Positions 54,593 through 64,000 of a stretch of DNA of 64,000 bases are shown here, piece by piece. How positions within the stretch are numbered: position 1 is the stretch's first letter; every line of letters starts with the position of its first letter. Origin of the DNA: Dactylis glomerata (Eukaryota > Streptophyta > Magnoliopsida > Poales > Poaceae); the NCBI GenBank assembly GCA_007115705.1, contig QXEO01000734.1:1895430-1959429 (forward strand), in the 5' to 3' direction. A program made the translations under genes and the position numbers. The notes beneath the pieces were generated by a model, which had not been told where the DNA came from, ran no database searches, and worked only from the letters and a program-made list of their open reading frames with translations.

Positions 54593-55972
54593 CTAGGGAC
54601 GCTCTGTCTCCTTGTCAGAGTTATCTGCCTTGTTCTTCCTGGGCTCTTGTGCGTCAATGAGGTAATATGCCCCATTGCCTAGCACCCGGCTGACAATGAA
54701 CGGTCCCTCCCAGGGAGAGGACAGCTTGTGCATGCCTTTAGTGTTTTGGACCAGCCGGAGTACGAGATCTCTGTCGCGAAACGCGAGTGGGCGGATTTTC
54801 CGGCTGTGGTATCGTCGCAGCTGCTGCTGGTAGAGCGCTGATCTGGCCAAGGCCTGCTCTTGTGCCTCCTCGAGGAGGTCGATGCCATCTTCACGAGCTT
54901 CTTTTGGTTGCTTCTCTATGTACTGGACAACTCTGGGCGCATCGAATTCGATGTCAGTGGGCAGCACCACTTTGGCTCCATAGACCAGGAAGAAAGGTGT
55001 GAAGCCGACAGAACGATTTGGGGTAGTGCACAGGCTCCAGAGCACTGAGGGCAGCTCTTTGACCCAACAGCCAGCCGAACACTCGAGGGGCTCGACCAGT
55101 CTTGGTCTGATGCCGGCTAGAACTAGCCCATTTGCTTTCTCCACTTGCCCATTGGTCTGAGGATGTGCCACTGATGCTAAGTCCAGCCGGATGCCCTTCT
55201 GGCCACAGTACTCTGCGAAGACTCCCTTTGCAAAGTTTGTCCCATTGTCAGTGATGATGCTGTGGGGAACTCCATATCTCGTGATGATTTTGTTGAAGAA
55301 CTTGATGGTGGACGAGCTGTCAAGTTTTTTGATTGGCTTTGCTTCGATCCACTTGGTGAATTTGTCCACTACGACCAACAGGTGCGTCAAGCCCCCGGGT
55401 GCTATTTTGAATGGCCCCACCATGTCTAGGCCCTAGACAGTAAACGGCCAAGTGAGCGGGATGGTCTTGAGGGCTGCCGCTGGAGTGTGGCGGTGTTTGG
55501 AGAAACGCTGGCAGCCATTGCAATGCTTCACCAGCTGCTCTTCATCCTTCTGGGCCGTCGGCCAGTAGAAACCATGGCGGAAGGCCTTAGCCACCAAAGC
55601 TCTAGAAGATGCGTGATGCCCGCACTCCCCTTGATGTATCTCTCTCAGCAGCTCTATTACTTCCTCCGGCTCGATGCACTTCTGGAAGATTCTAGACACG
55701 CTGCACTTGTATAGTTCGCTGTTGATGATGGTGTATGCCAGTGCGCAACGTTGGAGTCGCCTAGCTTCTGTTTCGTCTTGAGGCAGGTCCCAGTGATGAG
55801 GTAGTTGGAGAATGGCTCTACCTAGGATGGTATTTCCATATGTGGAAGACACTGGCGACCAGCGGATCAGCAGCCCCCGGGTCCTCCGTCGTGCCGGCTT
55901 CGCCTGGTTGGCCGGCTGTAGGGACTGGTTCGGAGACGGCAGCCCCCGAGTCCTTCGCCGAGCCGGCCGCAC
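54593..55972 (-). pseudogene. Gypsy-2 integrase
   Basis: 55433-55972 contains the zinc-binding part: IHQGECGHHASSRALVAKAF then HCNGCQRFS (H-H-C-C). A TAG at 55433-55435 replaces the Trp before GLDMVG. 54593-55423 goes on with DKFTKWIEAKPI, GVPHSIITDNGTNFAKG (second Asp), ASVAHPQTNGQVEKANG (Glu) and the C-terminal RDLVLRL and SPWEGPFIV. Apart from the single stop and a frameshift near 55820 it is close to intact. Confidence 0.92.
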
Positions 55973-57056
55973 TGGGCTGGCCGACTGCTTCCTTCAGCCT
56001 CGAGGCGGCAGCCCCTGAGTCCGGTGGCGGCGCCTGAGCCGGAGCCGGGTCTCCGGGCACGAAGATGGAGGTAGACTCCGGCGAAGGCTTGATGGATGGC
56101 TTGCGGATGATCTCCAATGACACCCCAGCCGGGATGTCTTGCTTGGTGGAGCCGATCTTGGACAGCCGGTCCGCTTCGTCATTGTTTGCCCTTGGGACGT
56201 GATGGAACTCGCAGCCCTCGAAGAATCCGCACAGCTGCTGCACGTAGAAGCGATAGGAGGCTATGTTGGTGTCCTTGGCGTCCCATTCCCCGAAGACCTG
56301 GTGCACTACCAGGTCAGAGTCTCCATAACAGAGGATCCTCCGTATGCCAATTTCCTTAGCCAGCTTGAGCCCATGCACCAGGGCCTCATACTCCGCGATG
56401 TTGTTCGACGCGCGAAAGTGCATCTGCAGCACGTATTGTAGCTTGTCTCCTTTAGGAGAGGTGAGGACGACGCCGGCTCCCAAGCCATCGAGCATCTTGG
56501 AGCCATCAAAATTCATGCGCCAGTGGGTGGAGTCTGGAGCCGGCGGCAGGTACTGGTGTTCTCCCCAATCAGCGAAGAAGTCTGCTATGATCTGGGACTT
56601 GATCGTCGTTCTGGGCTTGTATTGAATGGTATGAGCTACAAGCTCAATCGCCCACTTGGCCACCCTGCCAGTTGCATCCTTGCACCCTATGATCTCTGAA
56701 AGCGGGGTGGTGCTCACCACCATGATGGGGTGCTCCTCGAAGTAGTGCTTCAGCTTCTTGGCCGCCATGTACACGCCGTACGTGACCTTCTGGTAGTGCG
56801 GGTTGTTTTGCTTGGAGAGAGTGAGCACCTCACTCAAGTATTACACCGGGCGCTGAACCGGCAGCTCCTTGCCTTCCTCAGTGCGCTCCACCACGATCAC
56901 GACGCTGATGACCCGTGGGGTAGCTGCGATGTAGAGCAGCATTGGTTCTCGCGGAGCCGGCGCTGCCAAGATTGGCACGGTGGACAAGGCTCGCTTGAGG
57001 TTGTTAAAGGCATCATCAGCGCGCTGGGACCAAACAAAATGGTCCGTCCTCTTCAT
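55818..57056 (-). pseudogene. Gypsy-2 RNase H and second RNase H
   Basis: 56841-57056 covers the start of the retroviral RNase H (DAFNNLKRALSTVPIL, LYIAATPRVISVVIV). A TAA follows at about 56838-56840 (expected Tyr). 55818-56837 continues with NNPHYQKVTYGVYMAAKKLKH, in part, then the second RNase H: WRMNFDGSKMLDGLGAGVVL, NNIAEYEALVHGL, GDSDLVVHQV and NNDEADRLSKIGS. The tail is Pro/Ala-rich. Same dual arrangement as Gypsy-1. Confidence 0.9.
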
Positions 57057-57059
57057 CAG

Positions 57060-58110
57060 CTAGTATAGCGGCATGGCTTTCTCCCCGAGCTGGCTGACGA
57101 ACCGGCTGAGCGAGGCCAAGCACCCAGCAAACTTCTGCACATCTCTGAGCTGGGTGGGCGGCTCTAGGGCCTCAATGGCTTTTATCTTCGAGGGGTTAGC
57201 CTCGATCCCTCGCTGGGAAACGATATAACATAGTAGGTGTCTAGCCGGCACGCCAAAGGTGCACTTCTCAGGATTGAGCTTCATGCGATAGCGCCGCAGG
57301 TTGGCGAAGGTCTCCTTGAGATCGTCCAGGAGTGTGCCGCTCTGCTTAGTCTTCACCACCACATCGTCCACATAAGCGTGTACATTCCGACCAATCTGCC
57401 CCTGCAGACACCGCTGCATGGCTCGCTGGTAAGTAGCTCCAGTGTTCTTTAAGCCGAATGGCATAGTGACATAGCAATAAGCTCCATATGGGGTGATGAA
57501 GGATGTCTTGATCTGATCCGGCTGGTAGAGCGGGATCTGGTGATAGCCTGAATAGGCGTCCAGGAAGGACAGCAGGTCGCAACCGGCTATGGAATCGATC
57601 ACCTGGTCGATGCGTGGCAACGCGAAGTGATCCTTGGGGCAAGCCTTGTTGAGGCTGGTGTAGTCGATACACATGCGCCAAGTGTTGTTCTTCTTCAGGA
57701 CCAAGACTGGGTTCGCTAGCCAATCAGGGTAGAACACTTCCATGATGAAGCCGGCTATGAGGAGCCGGGCAATCTCCTCACCGATGGCCTTCCTTTTCTC
57801 TTCTGCAAAGCACCGCAGCGGTTGCTTGACCGGCTTGGCATCCGGCCGGACATTGAGTGAGTGCTCAGCCAGCTCCCTCGGCACACCTGGCATGTCTTTT
57901 GGAGACCATGTGAAGATGTCCCGATTCTCACGGAGGAAACTGGTGAGCTCGCTTTCCTATTTAGCAGACAGGCCGGTGCCGATGATGACATACTTGGAGG
58001 GATCACTCTCATCCAGCAGGATCTTCTTGGTGTCATTGGCCGGCTTGAACTGCTCCACCGGCAACTGGCGAGCCGGCACATCTTACTGGGTTAGCTCCAC
58101 GCGATGGATG
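57060..58110 (-). pseudogene. Gypsy-2 reverse transcriptase
   Basis: 57060-57893 is open: VKQPLRCFAEEKRKAIG, WRMCIDYTSLNKACPKDHF, LLSFLDAYSGYHQI, MPFGLKNTGATYQRAM, the YVDD box (AYVDDVVVKT), KCTFGVPA and GIEANPSKIKAIE. It ends in a TAG near 57060. The upstream 57894-58110 has the conserved leader (TGLSAK, FLRENRDIFTW) with one stop. The catalytic residues are intact. Confidence 0.93.
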
Positions 58111-58121
58111 AGTTGTCACTT

Positions 58122-59366
58122 CTACTCGGTGATGACCAACGCCTCCGCTAGTTGCGAGCTCTCCTTGGCGCACGCCAGGGACTTCTTGAAGCTTCCCGAG
58201 ACGGTGATCACGACTCTGGGCCCTGGGAGCTTCATCTTCATATAGGCGTAGTATGGCACCACCATGAATTTGACCAGAGCTGGGTGGCCAAGCAATGCAT
58301 GGTAAGGACTGCTGATGTCCACCACCTCGAACCAGATGGGCTCGCGGCGGCTATTTCCCTTCTCCCCAAAGAGAACCTCCAGCTGCACCTTGCCCGAAGG
58401 GGTGCACGAATGCCCAGGCACGATGCCATGGAAGGTGACCCGGCTCAGTTTTAGCTGAGCAAGCGGGATGCCCAACTTCTCCAGTGAGCTTCGGTAGAGA
58501 AGGCTGATGCTGCTGCCACCATCGATGAGCACGCGGGAGAACCGGCATGTGTGCGTATCGGAGCGTATGATGGGGTCCAAGACCAGGGCATATTCTCCAG
58601 GGCTGGTCATCAGTCGCGGATGGTCTTCGCGTCCCCAGGTGATGGCCGCCTTGGACCAGTGCATGAACTGGGGCTCTGCAGGCATGACGGCGTTCACCTC
58701 TGCCTCATGCCAAAGGTCGTTCCTTTTGTCTTTGCCCAGGGTAGTAAAGATGTGATATTGCTCAACATCCACCGGAAAGTCCTCCTCGCCTTGATCTGGA
58801 TCATCCGCAGCCGGCTCATGCTGCTGGTCCTCCTGACCTTTAGCCGGTTGCGCTTGCAGGCCTCCAGGGAGCTGTCGAGCACGCTGCTCCAGCTCTCTCA
58901 TGAAGCGGCACTGACGCGTGGACTGGGTCGCTTCCCTGCCAGGGGTGTTGTGGGACTTGCATGGCTGGTCAAGCGTAGCATCGAGGGTGTACTTGCCCTC
59001 CTTGCACCCCTGACCGCTGCTCGCAGCCCCCGGGCCTCCTTGGTTGGTAGCTGCTCGCTTTGAGCTAGCAGGTACCTTGGGGAGCGTCTTCATGTGGTCA
59101 AGCCACAGATGGATGTGCAGGGCCAGCTGGCGAACTTGAGGCTCCAGCCCTGGCGTCGGCGCCGGGACTGGGCGCGGCCTGCCAGCTCCACCAGCCTGCT
59201 GGGCACGACGTCCTCGGGTGTCACTGCTCGGGGCGCGACCGCCCTGTCCGTGACCCCCCGAAGCCCGGGCTTGTCGATGGCGACCGCTGGACCTGGCTAG
59301 GGCCCGCGGCATCGAATCCATGGCCGCGCTGCTGGCCGCAGACAAGCTCGTCCGACGTATCTCCAT
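58122..59366 (-). pseudogene. Gypsy-2 protease with gag C-terminal tail
   Basis: The frame is open for 414 codons. The N-terminal half is low-complexity gag tail with a C-x2-H...C element (CKSHNTPGREATQSTRQC) and FMRELEQRARQLPGG. The retropepsin lies at about residues 270-400: SRVLIDGGSSISLLY (Asp-Gly-Gly), TFHGIVPGHSC and PYHALLGHPALVKFMVVPYY. The gag capsid core that should lie between the leader (59221-59900) and this tail is absent, so this copy could not make a normal particle. Confidence 0.85.
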
Positions 59367-59900
59367 GCACGTCGTAGAACTCGCAGAGTGTGGTGCTCAT
59401 GCGGCACCGGGCAGTCTCCTCCCCGGCCGCCCTGCTGAGGAGAACGAGGCGTGTCCGCTCCAGGGCCTCCGCAACCCGGGCGGAGTCGATGATGCGATCG
59501 AGCGATGCGCGCAAGTCCACGACGGTGACGTCCGAGGTGTCCTGCTCTGGGAGTCGAGCGTTCTGCTCCTGCAGAGGAAGGAATTCGAGCGGCGGGCGCG
59601 CGGAGCGCGGTGGGTCGCCGCCCTCCTCGTCTCCCAGGGCCATCACTTCAACCATGGCGCCAAAGTCACAACTTTTGCTGCAACTCAAGCCTCCGTCGCT
59701 GAGAGGATCGAGGACGTCGGTTACCTCCTCCGGGAAGGGCTTGGCAACGTAAAAGCGGTGGCTACCGACGTCGAGGAAGGAGCCGCTACCACCGAGGCTG
59801 TCCCTAAAGTAGGCCAAGTTGTCGTTGATGCAGTCGAGGGTGCCAAACCTCCAGACGAGGCCGGAGGCGACCCTCTCGCCGGGGATCGATGGGATCCCGG
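59221..59900 (-). pseudogene. Gypsy-2 gag leader
   Basis: The frame is open from the primer site, with the first ATG at 59817 (MAYFRDSLGGSGSFLD). It contains RFYVAKPFPEEVTDVLDPL, DPPRSARPPLEFLPLQEQN, SDVTVVDLRASLDRII and CEFYDVHGDTSDELVC. Its function is unknown. It is similar in position to the leader of Gypsy-4. Confidence 0.6.
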
Positions 59901-59932
59901 CTGGAACTTGACTCCGGTTGTCGCCGCTTGTT

Positions 59933-59951
59933 GCCCCACGGTGGGCGCCAA
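59933..59951 (-). other. Gypsy-2 primer binding site
   Basis: On the minus strand TTGGCGCCCACCGTGGGGC lies directly after the LTR end. It is identical to the site of Gypsy-4. Confidence 0.88.
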
Positions 59952-59952
59952 C

Positions 59953-60506
59953 TGTCGTGGGAATTTAGAGACAGTAGCCATGGGGATGGCTTAACGGAGG
60001 GGCTCGACGGTGGTGACGATGGGTCGGGCTCAGGATTGTGCCAACGGAGACACCTCGGTTACCCAGGTTCAGGGCCCTCCACGCCGGAGGTAAAACCCCT
60101 ACTTCCTGCCTGCTTTCTATTAGCTTCACAGTGGTTACAACGCTCCTCGAGCTGTTCGTCTAGAGGAGGAAGAAGGAGAAGGATTCGATCTCCTAGGCTA
60201 AGGGTCCAGACCCCTTATATAGGCGGGGGTCTGGTTATAGGTTAGGTGGTCGGCTGCCCGGCTGCCGGCTCCCCGCGGCTGCGTCTTCGGCGTGATCTTC
60301 TGGCCCTCCTCTGTCTCCTTCTGACAGTTGCACTGGAGTCCGGTCGTGGCGGGCGTCACTCCCGTCCTTTGCCTCTGTCGATCTTGTCGGGGCCAGGCCA
60401 CTTTTCGGCGATGCAACCATTGGAGGAATCTTGTCTTCATCGTCCGGCTCTGGCTCTCCTCGGTGGAGTCGCCAGCCGGCTGCGCCCTGAAGTCATCCCC
60501 ACGACA
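59953..60506 (-). repeat. Gypsy-2 5' LTR (554 bp)
   Basis: The terminal inverted repeat TGTCGTGG/CCACGACA marks both ends. On the minus strand TATATAAGGGG (60211-60221) is the promoter core. The outer flank AGCAG (60507-60511) is the expected target duplication, but its partner is lost. Confidence 0.88.
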
Positions 60507-61149
60507 AGCAGGACTTCGCTGAGTAGGATCCCTTGCCACCCCAGCTCCACCGGAACGCATCTGCCACACCCTCAGTAATAGCGAGTCCCTCCACATGGTC
60601 TGCGACAACCAGCAGCTCCTCAATCGCAGGAGCATCGAGGTCAGGGGGGATGTCATCCAGCCATCCATCGTCGAGGGCGTCTTTGACCAACCTTGCTCTC
60701 GAGAGCCTTCTCGAAATCAGCACAAAAAGATGTGGCGCTAAATCCTTTAGGCGCCCATCCGGTAGCCAGCTGTCCAACCAAAAGAAGGTGGCGGATCCAT
60801 TACCTACTACCGAGTAGGTTGCGGCTTTGAAGATCTCCGTTACCATCGGGGGAACTTGAATCTCAAACTCTTTCCACGACCGAGAGGCCTCCATGCGACT
60901 CAACCAGAGCCACCGTGGCCAAAGCGCAAGGTTCATCTTTCGAAGGTTTGGGATACCGAGACCACCAAATTCCTTCGGCATATAGACCCTGTCCCACACC
61001 ACAAGACAATGGCCGCCGTGCACATCCTTACGGCCTTTCCACAAAAATCCGTGAAGAATCTTTTTGATCGCTAGCAGAGTCTCGATCTGGACATCGAGGG
61101 ACATCATGGCGAAGATGGAGACAGCTGCTAGCGTTGATCTGATTAGCAC
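60507..61149 (-). pseudogene. LINE-2 reverse transcriptase C-terminal part
   Basis: Minus strand, open for about 214 codons: VLIRSTLAAVSIFAMMSLDV, KKILHGFLWKGRKDVHGGHC, in part, GGLGIPNLRKMNLALWPRWLW, ATFFWLDSWLPDGRL and FRWSWGGKGSYSAKSC. This is the thumb to zinc-knuckle (zf-RVT) region of an L1-type ORF2 of a GC-rich family distinct from LINE-1. Gypsy-2 cuts it at SYSAKSC. The N-terminal and catalytic parts are missing. Confidence 0.9.
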
Positions 61150-61990
61150 CTAATCAAATTTACTTAAGAACTTTGCTAGGGGAATCGCCTAATGAAACAC
61201 CTAATTTCGAAGCTCTAGTTTCTATCTGAGAATTTGAAAAGGATGCCAAAGTAAAATTAGGTAAGGCCTTTGTACCTAAATAATCTGAAGGATCCTTAGC
61301 ATGTGCTTGCAACTGAGCACACTCTAATTGGCTTGCATCAGAATTTGATAGAGCACGGATCCTCTCAGTTGAGCGAAGTCCCATGCCAACAGCCTTTGAG
61401 ATTCCACCATACACAATTCCCTCCTCCTTAGAATAACGAACTCCTAAAAAAACCCTTCCCTTGATGATCAACACCCATCTTTGGCGAAGCAGACTTTCTC
61501 GGAGCAGCGTAGTGTTGATTGGCCTTGAGCTAGCACTCATTAGTTCTGGTCATGTCTTCTCGAGGTTCCTTGTACCTCTACTAGACTTGGAATAAGACTG
61601 GGTCTGCTTGGAACCGTTTGAATTACTTTCCTCAGAAAAAACCAAAGCTTCAGTACTTATTTCACCATGACTAGGTTGCTCGTGCCGCGACAAAGAAACA
61701 TCAAGAAAATCTGTCGAGCCCTGAACTGCATCCGCGGCAGGACGCCAAAGTTGCTTTCTCACATTGTTCTATCGCGGCACAAAAAGTTGCCATTTCTCTG
61801 CCGTGGCAGACAAAAATAGCTTCTCTCCGGTAATATTCTGCCGTGGCAAAGAATATGTCTGAGACTCGCTACCAATAGGCTACCGTTGCACTAAAAATTG
61901 CAAATTCGCTGCCATGGTGGGGACTTGAGGTGAACTTGCACATTTTTCTTCATTTAAGAACGGTGGAGCAGACCTTGCCTCTGCCTCTTT
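61150..61990 (-). pseudogene. LINE-2 upstream coding remnant
   Basis: Minus-strand frames 61160-61540 and 61550-61762 and their continuation to about 61950 hold LECAQLQAHAKDPSDYLG, ASKLGVSLGDSPSKVLK and NVRKQLWRPAADAVQG. They look like the region at the end of LINE ORF1 or before the endonuclease. They join RT sequence at about 61146 without endonuclease or RT fingers, so the copy is internally deleted. Repeats of TGCCGTGGCA occur at 61795-61920. Confidence 0.55.
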
Positions 61991-62803
61991 ATCCTCCTCT
62001 ACCATATGAAACCATCTCTTGGATGAAATACCTTTTTACGTATGTGTACAAGTTTACCATTCTAACACTGTATAGTTTAATGTGCCAGTTTTTGCTACTA
62101 TAACCTTTTTTCAATGAAGGGCATATATTAATATCGTAAAGATACCATTTACACCAACCCTCTGCAATAACTAAATGTCCTAAAGACATATTGATGCACA
62201 TAGCCCTATAACAAAAACAAGAAGAAAACAAAAGATCCTGCTACAATGATCAATTCCTTGTAGCCGCAACATAAACCACCCCGGAGACAACACTTGAAGT
62301 CCAAATTCTCCAAAAGTGATGTGTAAAAAGGAAACAATTGACAAGTGCCGTCAGCACCCAATCATAGATCTTGGGTTTACACCCTGGAAAAAGTCTACGA
62401 TCTCAAAAAAATGCTTTTAACAAGGCCATTTCTAGACACAAATTAAGGTCAGACCTTGGATTTTCATCTTAAAAGATAAGGCTCTGTGCTGCTCCTCTGC
62501 TGCCGCCCCACTTGCCAGTGCCACTACAAGTCACAATCCACCAAGCAAAGTCCTCGTCGCCTCAAAGACTTTGTCTTTCATTGCTATGACTTATACCTTA
62601 GACACCACGACATTCTCCGCCACTCTGGTCACCATGGAAATCAAAACATCGACATGTCCCATAATGTCAACAGACAATGAAGCTTCACGTCACGCCATCC
62701 TGAAGCAACATGGGCTGAAATAGGGGTGCACATGACTGAATTCCATCTGATCTAATAATCTACAGGCGTCAAGCGCTAAATAGAGATATCCGATGGAGCC
62801 TTC
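61991..62803. other. Unassigned sequence between LINE-2 and Gypsy-4
   Basis: About 800 bp without a supported ORF. 62270-62700 (CCCAATCATAGATCTTGGGTT, in part, CATCGACATGTCCCA) looks like a dispersed Triticeae repeat, perhaps LINE 5' sequence. I cannot identify it further. CCTTC at 62799-62803 would be the left duplication of Gypsy-4. Confidence 0.4.
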
Positions 62804-63381
62804 TGTTGGGGATATACCAAATAGGTATACCAGCGACGTAGTCCTAAATCAGCAAGCCAGGGTGGCCCATCAGGGGTGGTATGGCGGATTCGCCATACCG
62901 GGCGGCCCAGTTGCTGAAGTTGCCACGGCGGTACTGGACGCAGGCGCTTATGGCGGATCCTTAGACAGGCCCATGGCGGATTACTGGCGACATGCCCATG
63001 GCGGATCCGGAGATGACCCATGGCGAGTTACCTTGACGTACACGCACAGGACTTAGTCTAGGACTCCAAGTTGTATCCGCTCCGGTACCAACATGTAGCC
63101 CACGCCAGGCGCCTTTATAAGCCCGGCGTGGAGCAGCCCTTGAGGCACGTTCTAGTCATACGGCCAATCGCATAGCGAAACAGCCAACCTCATCATTGTA
63201 ATCGAGCACTTGTTGCCATATAGTGAATTATAGCAGCACGTAGGATCTCGCCACCGTCGCGGGATCTGAAGCTGGGTAAACTCGTGCTACCACCGTCCCG
63301 GATCGCTCCTCCGTGTTCACCCCCTTCCTCAAACCGCCATACCCCTACCTCTACGGCAGGTCTGTTGACGAAACCACGATA
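62804..63381 (+). repeat. Gypsy-4 5' LTR (about 578 bp)
   Basis: It starts TGTTGGGGATATACC; its end CCACGATA is one base from the CCACGACA end of Gypsy-2 and lies directly before a primer site. TTTATAAG at 63114-63121 is the promoter core. The short unit ATGGCGGAT(C/T) repeats several times at 62879-63009. Confidence 0.8.
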
Positions 63382-63382
63382 G

Positions 63383-63401
63383 TTGGCGCCCACCGTGGGG
63401 C
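63383..63401 (+). other. Gypsy-4 primer binding site
   Basis: TTGGCGCCCACCGTGGGGC starts two bases after the LTR end and is identical to the Gypsy-2 site. Confidence 0.9.
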
Positions 63402-63629
63402 ATAGCGCGGATCCAGGCGGGATCCGCCTTTGCAGGCATCGGTGACACTATTGCCATCGGGCGCGTCCTCTATGATTCCGGCTTCCCCATCATCCCAGCG
63501 GATAACCTCTGGGTGCCGGCTAGAGAAGACCCTGCTCGATTCACTGTCGTTCTGATTGGAGATATCCATATCTTCATTGGAGAGACAAACCCTACCCCCG
63601 CTACAGAAACCAATTTCTGGCGGATCGGT

Positions 63630-64000
63630 ATGGCTGAAATCCCCAAACGGACCGCTTTTGAGCTGGAGACGGAGGAGGACTCATCTGACCTGGAACTTTC
63701 CAAGTTGCCTAGATCGGATCTGAAAAATAATCCCACCCAGCCCGCCCTAGAGGTTGAGGAAGTGGTGGAAGACCGCTGTGAATCCGCCATGAGTAATCTG
63801 GCGTTAGAGACACCACGGTACTGCCTTGTTGCGTTCGCAGGCATCACTTCGGGATCTACCTCAAATGGAGGAGAAGATAGCTCAGGTGAATCCATCCTTG
63901 AGGCACTTAACGAAAGTGGTGAATCGAATGACTGGGATAGCAAGGGCTATGATTCTGACCATTACGACGCCGCCATGAGAAAAATCGAGGCGGAATTAGC
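63630..64000 (+). CDS. Gypsy-4 gag leader (partial, runs off window)
   Basis: The frame is open from the primer site to the window end. The first ATG is at 63630 (MAEIPKRTAFELETEEDSSD). Before it the same frame holds AFAGIGDTIAIGRVLYDSGF, VPAREDPARFTVVLIGDI and HIFIGETN, which may belong to a leader begun at a non-ATG or upstream start. The sequence is acidic (EDSSDLELSK, ESNDWDSKGYDSDHYD). No capsid motif has been reached by the window end. Confidence 0.6.
   Translation, partial: MAEIPKRTAFELETEEDSSDLELSKLPRSDLKNNPTQPALEVEEVVEDRCESAMSNLALETPRYCLVAFAGITSGSTSNGGEDSSGESILEALNESGESNDWDSKGYDSDHYDAAMRKIEAEL

Larger units (their letters stand above)
53226..60506 (-). mobile_element. Gypsy-2, GC-rich Tat-type element lacking its 3' LTR
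   Basis: The 5' LTR (59953-60506) starts TGTCGTGGG and ends CCCACGACA. Minus-strand order: primer site, gag leader, gag tail, protease, reverse transcriptase, RNase H plus second RNase H, integrase, then 1.4 kb without domains. No 3' LTR matching 59953-60506 exists near 53.2 kb, so the end was lost by truncation or a deletion that also joined it to LINE-1. The central capsid domain of gag is missing too. Codon use is strongly GC-rich, unlike Gypsy-1. Confidence 0.88.

Overview
The window is a gene-poor, heavily nested retrotransposon block from a large grass genome. The long TGATACGTC-type Athila LTR elements, a Sirevirus-type Copia, Tat-type Gypsy elements and L1-type LINEs point to Triticeae (wheat, barley, Aegilops or relatives). 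I see no ordinary host gene, rRNA, tRNA gene or CRISPR array. Almost every long open frame belongs to a retrotransposon, and most are interrupted by stops or frameshifts.

Layout. The left 53 kb is one old LINE (LINE-1, minus strand) cut into four surviving pieces (159-244, 9225-10130, 26542-27220, 52350 to about 53225) by three large LTR elements, each with a matching 5-bp target duplication. Gypsy-1 (245-9219, GAGAG) is a minus-strand Tat-type element. It carries, on the opposite strand, an AT-hook plus B3-domain gene with its own promoter. Copia-1 (10131-26541, TAAGT) is a minus-strand Sirevirus-like element with an extra ORF after pol. Its gag is broken by Gypsy-3 (about 18642-24097), a pol-less relative of Gypsy-1 that carries a different antisense gene, an eight-exon Transposase_28-type gene. 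Tekay-1 (27221-52349, TATTT) is a non-autonomous chromovirus-like element with 3-kb LTRs. Its first ORF is split by Athila-A (32917-48981, GAGGA), and the 3' LTR of Athila-A is split by Athila-B (38642-48131, CATGC).

From about 53.2 kb to 60.5 kb lies Gypsy-2, a GC-rich minus-strand Tat-type element. It has one LTR (59953-60506), has lost its other end, and sits in a second LINE (LINE-2, 60507 to about 61990). The last 1.2 kb is the 5' LTR and gag leader of a fourth Gypsy element (Gypsy-4, from 62804) that runs off the window.

How the parts work together. Non-autonomous elements (Tekay-1, Athila-A, Athila-B) keep LTRs, primer binding sites and gag-like ORFs but have no reverse transcriptase or integrase, so they must have moved with enzymes from relatives. 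By-eye LTR divergence (Tekay-1 above Athila-A above Athila-B) agrees with the physical nesting order. The most unusual content is the pair of antisense genes carried by two members of one Gypsy family: the flanking 3' region is shared, but the gene inside differs.
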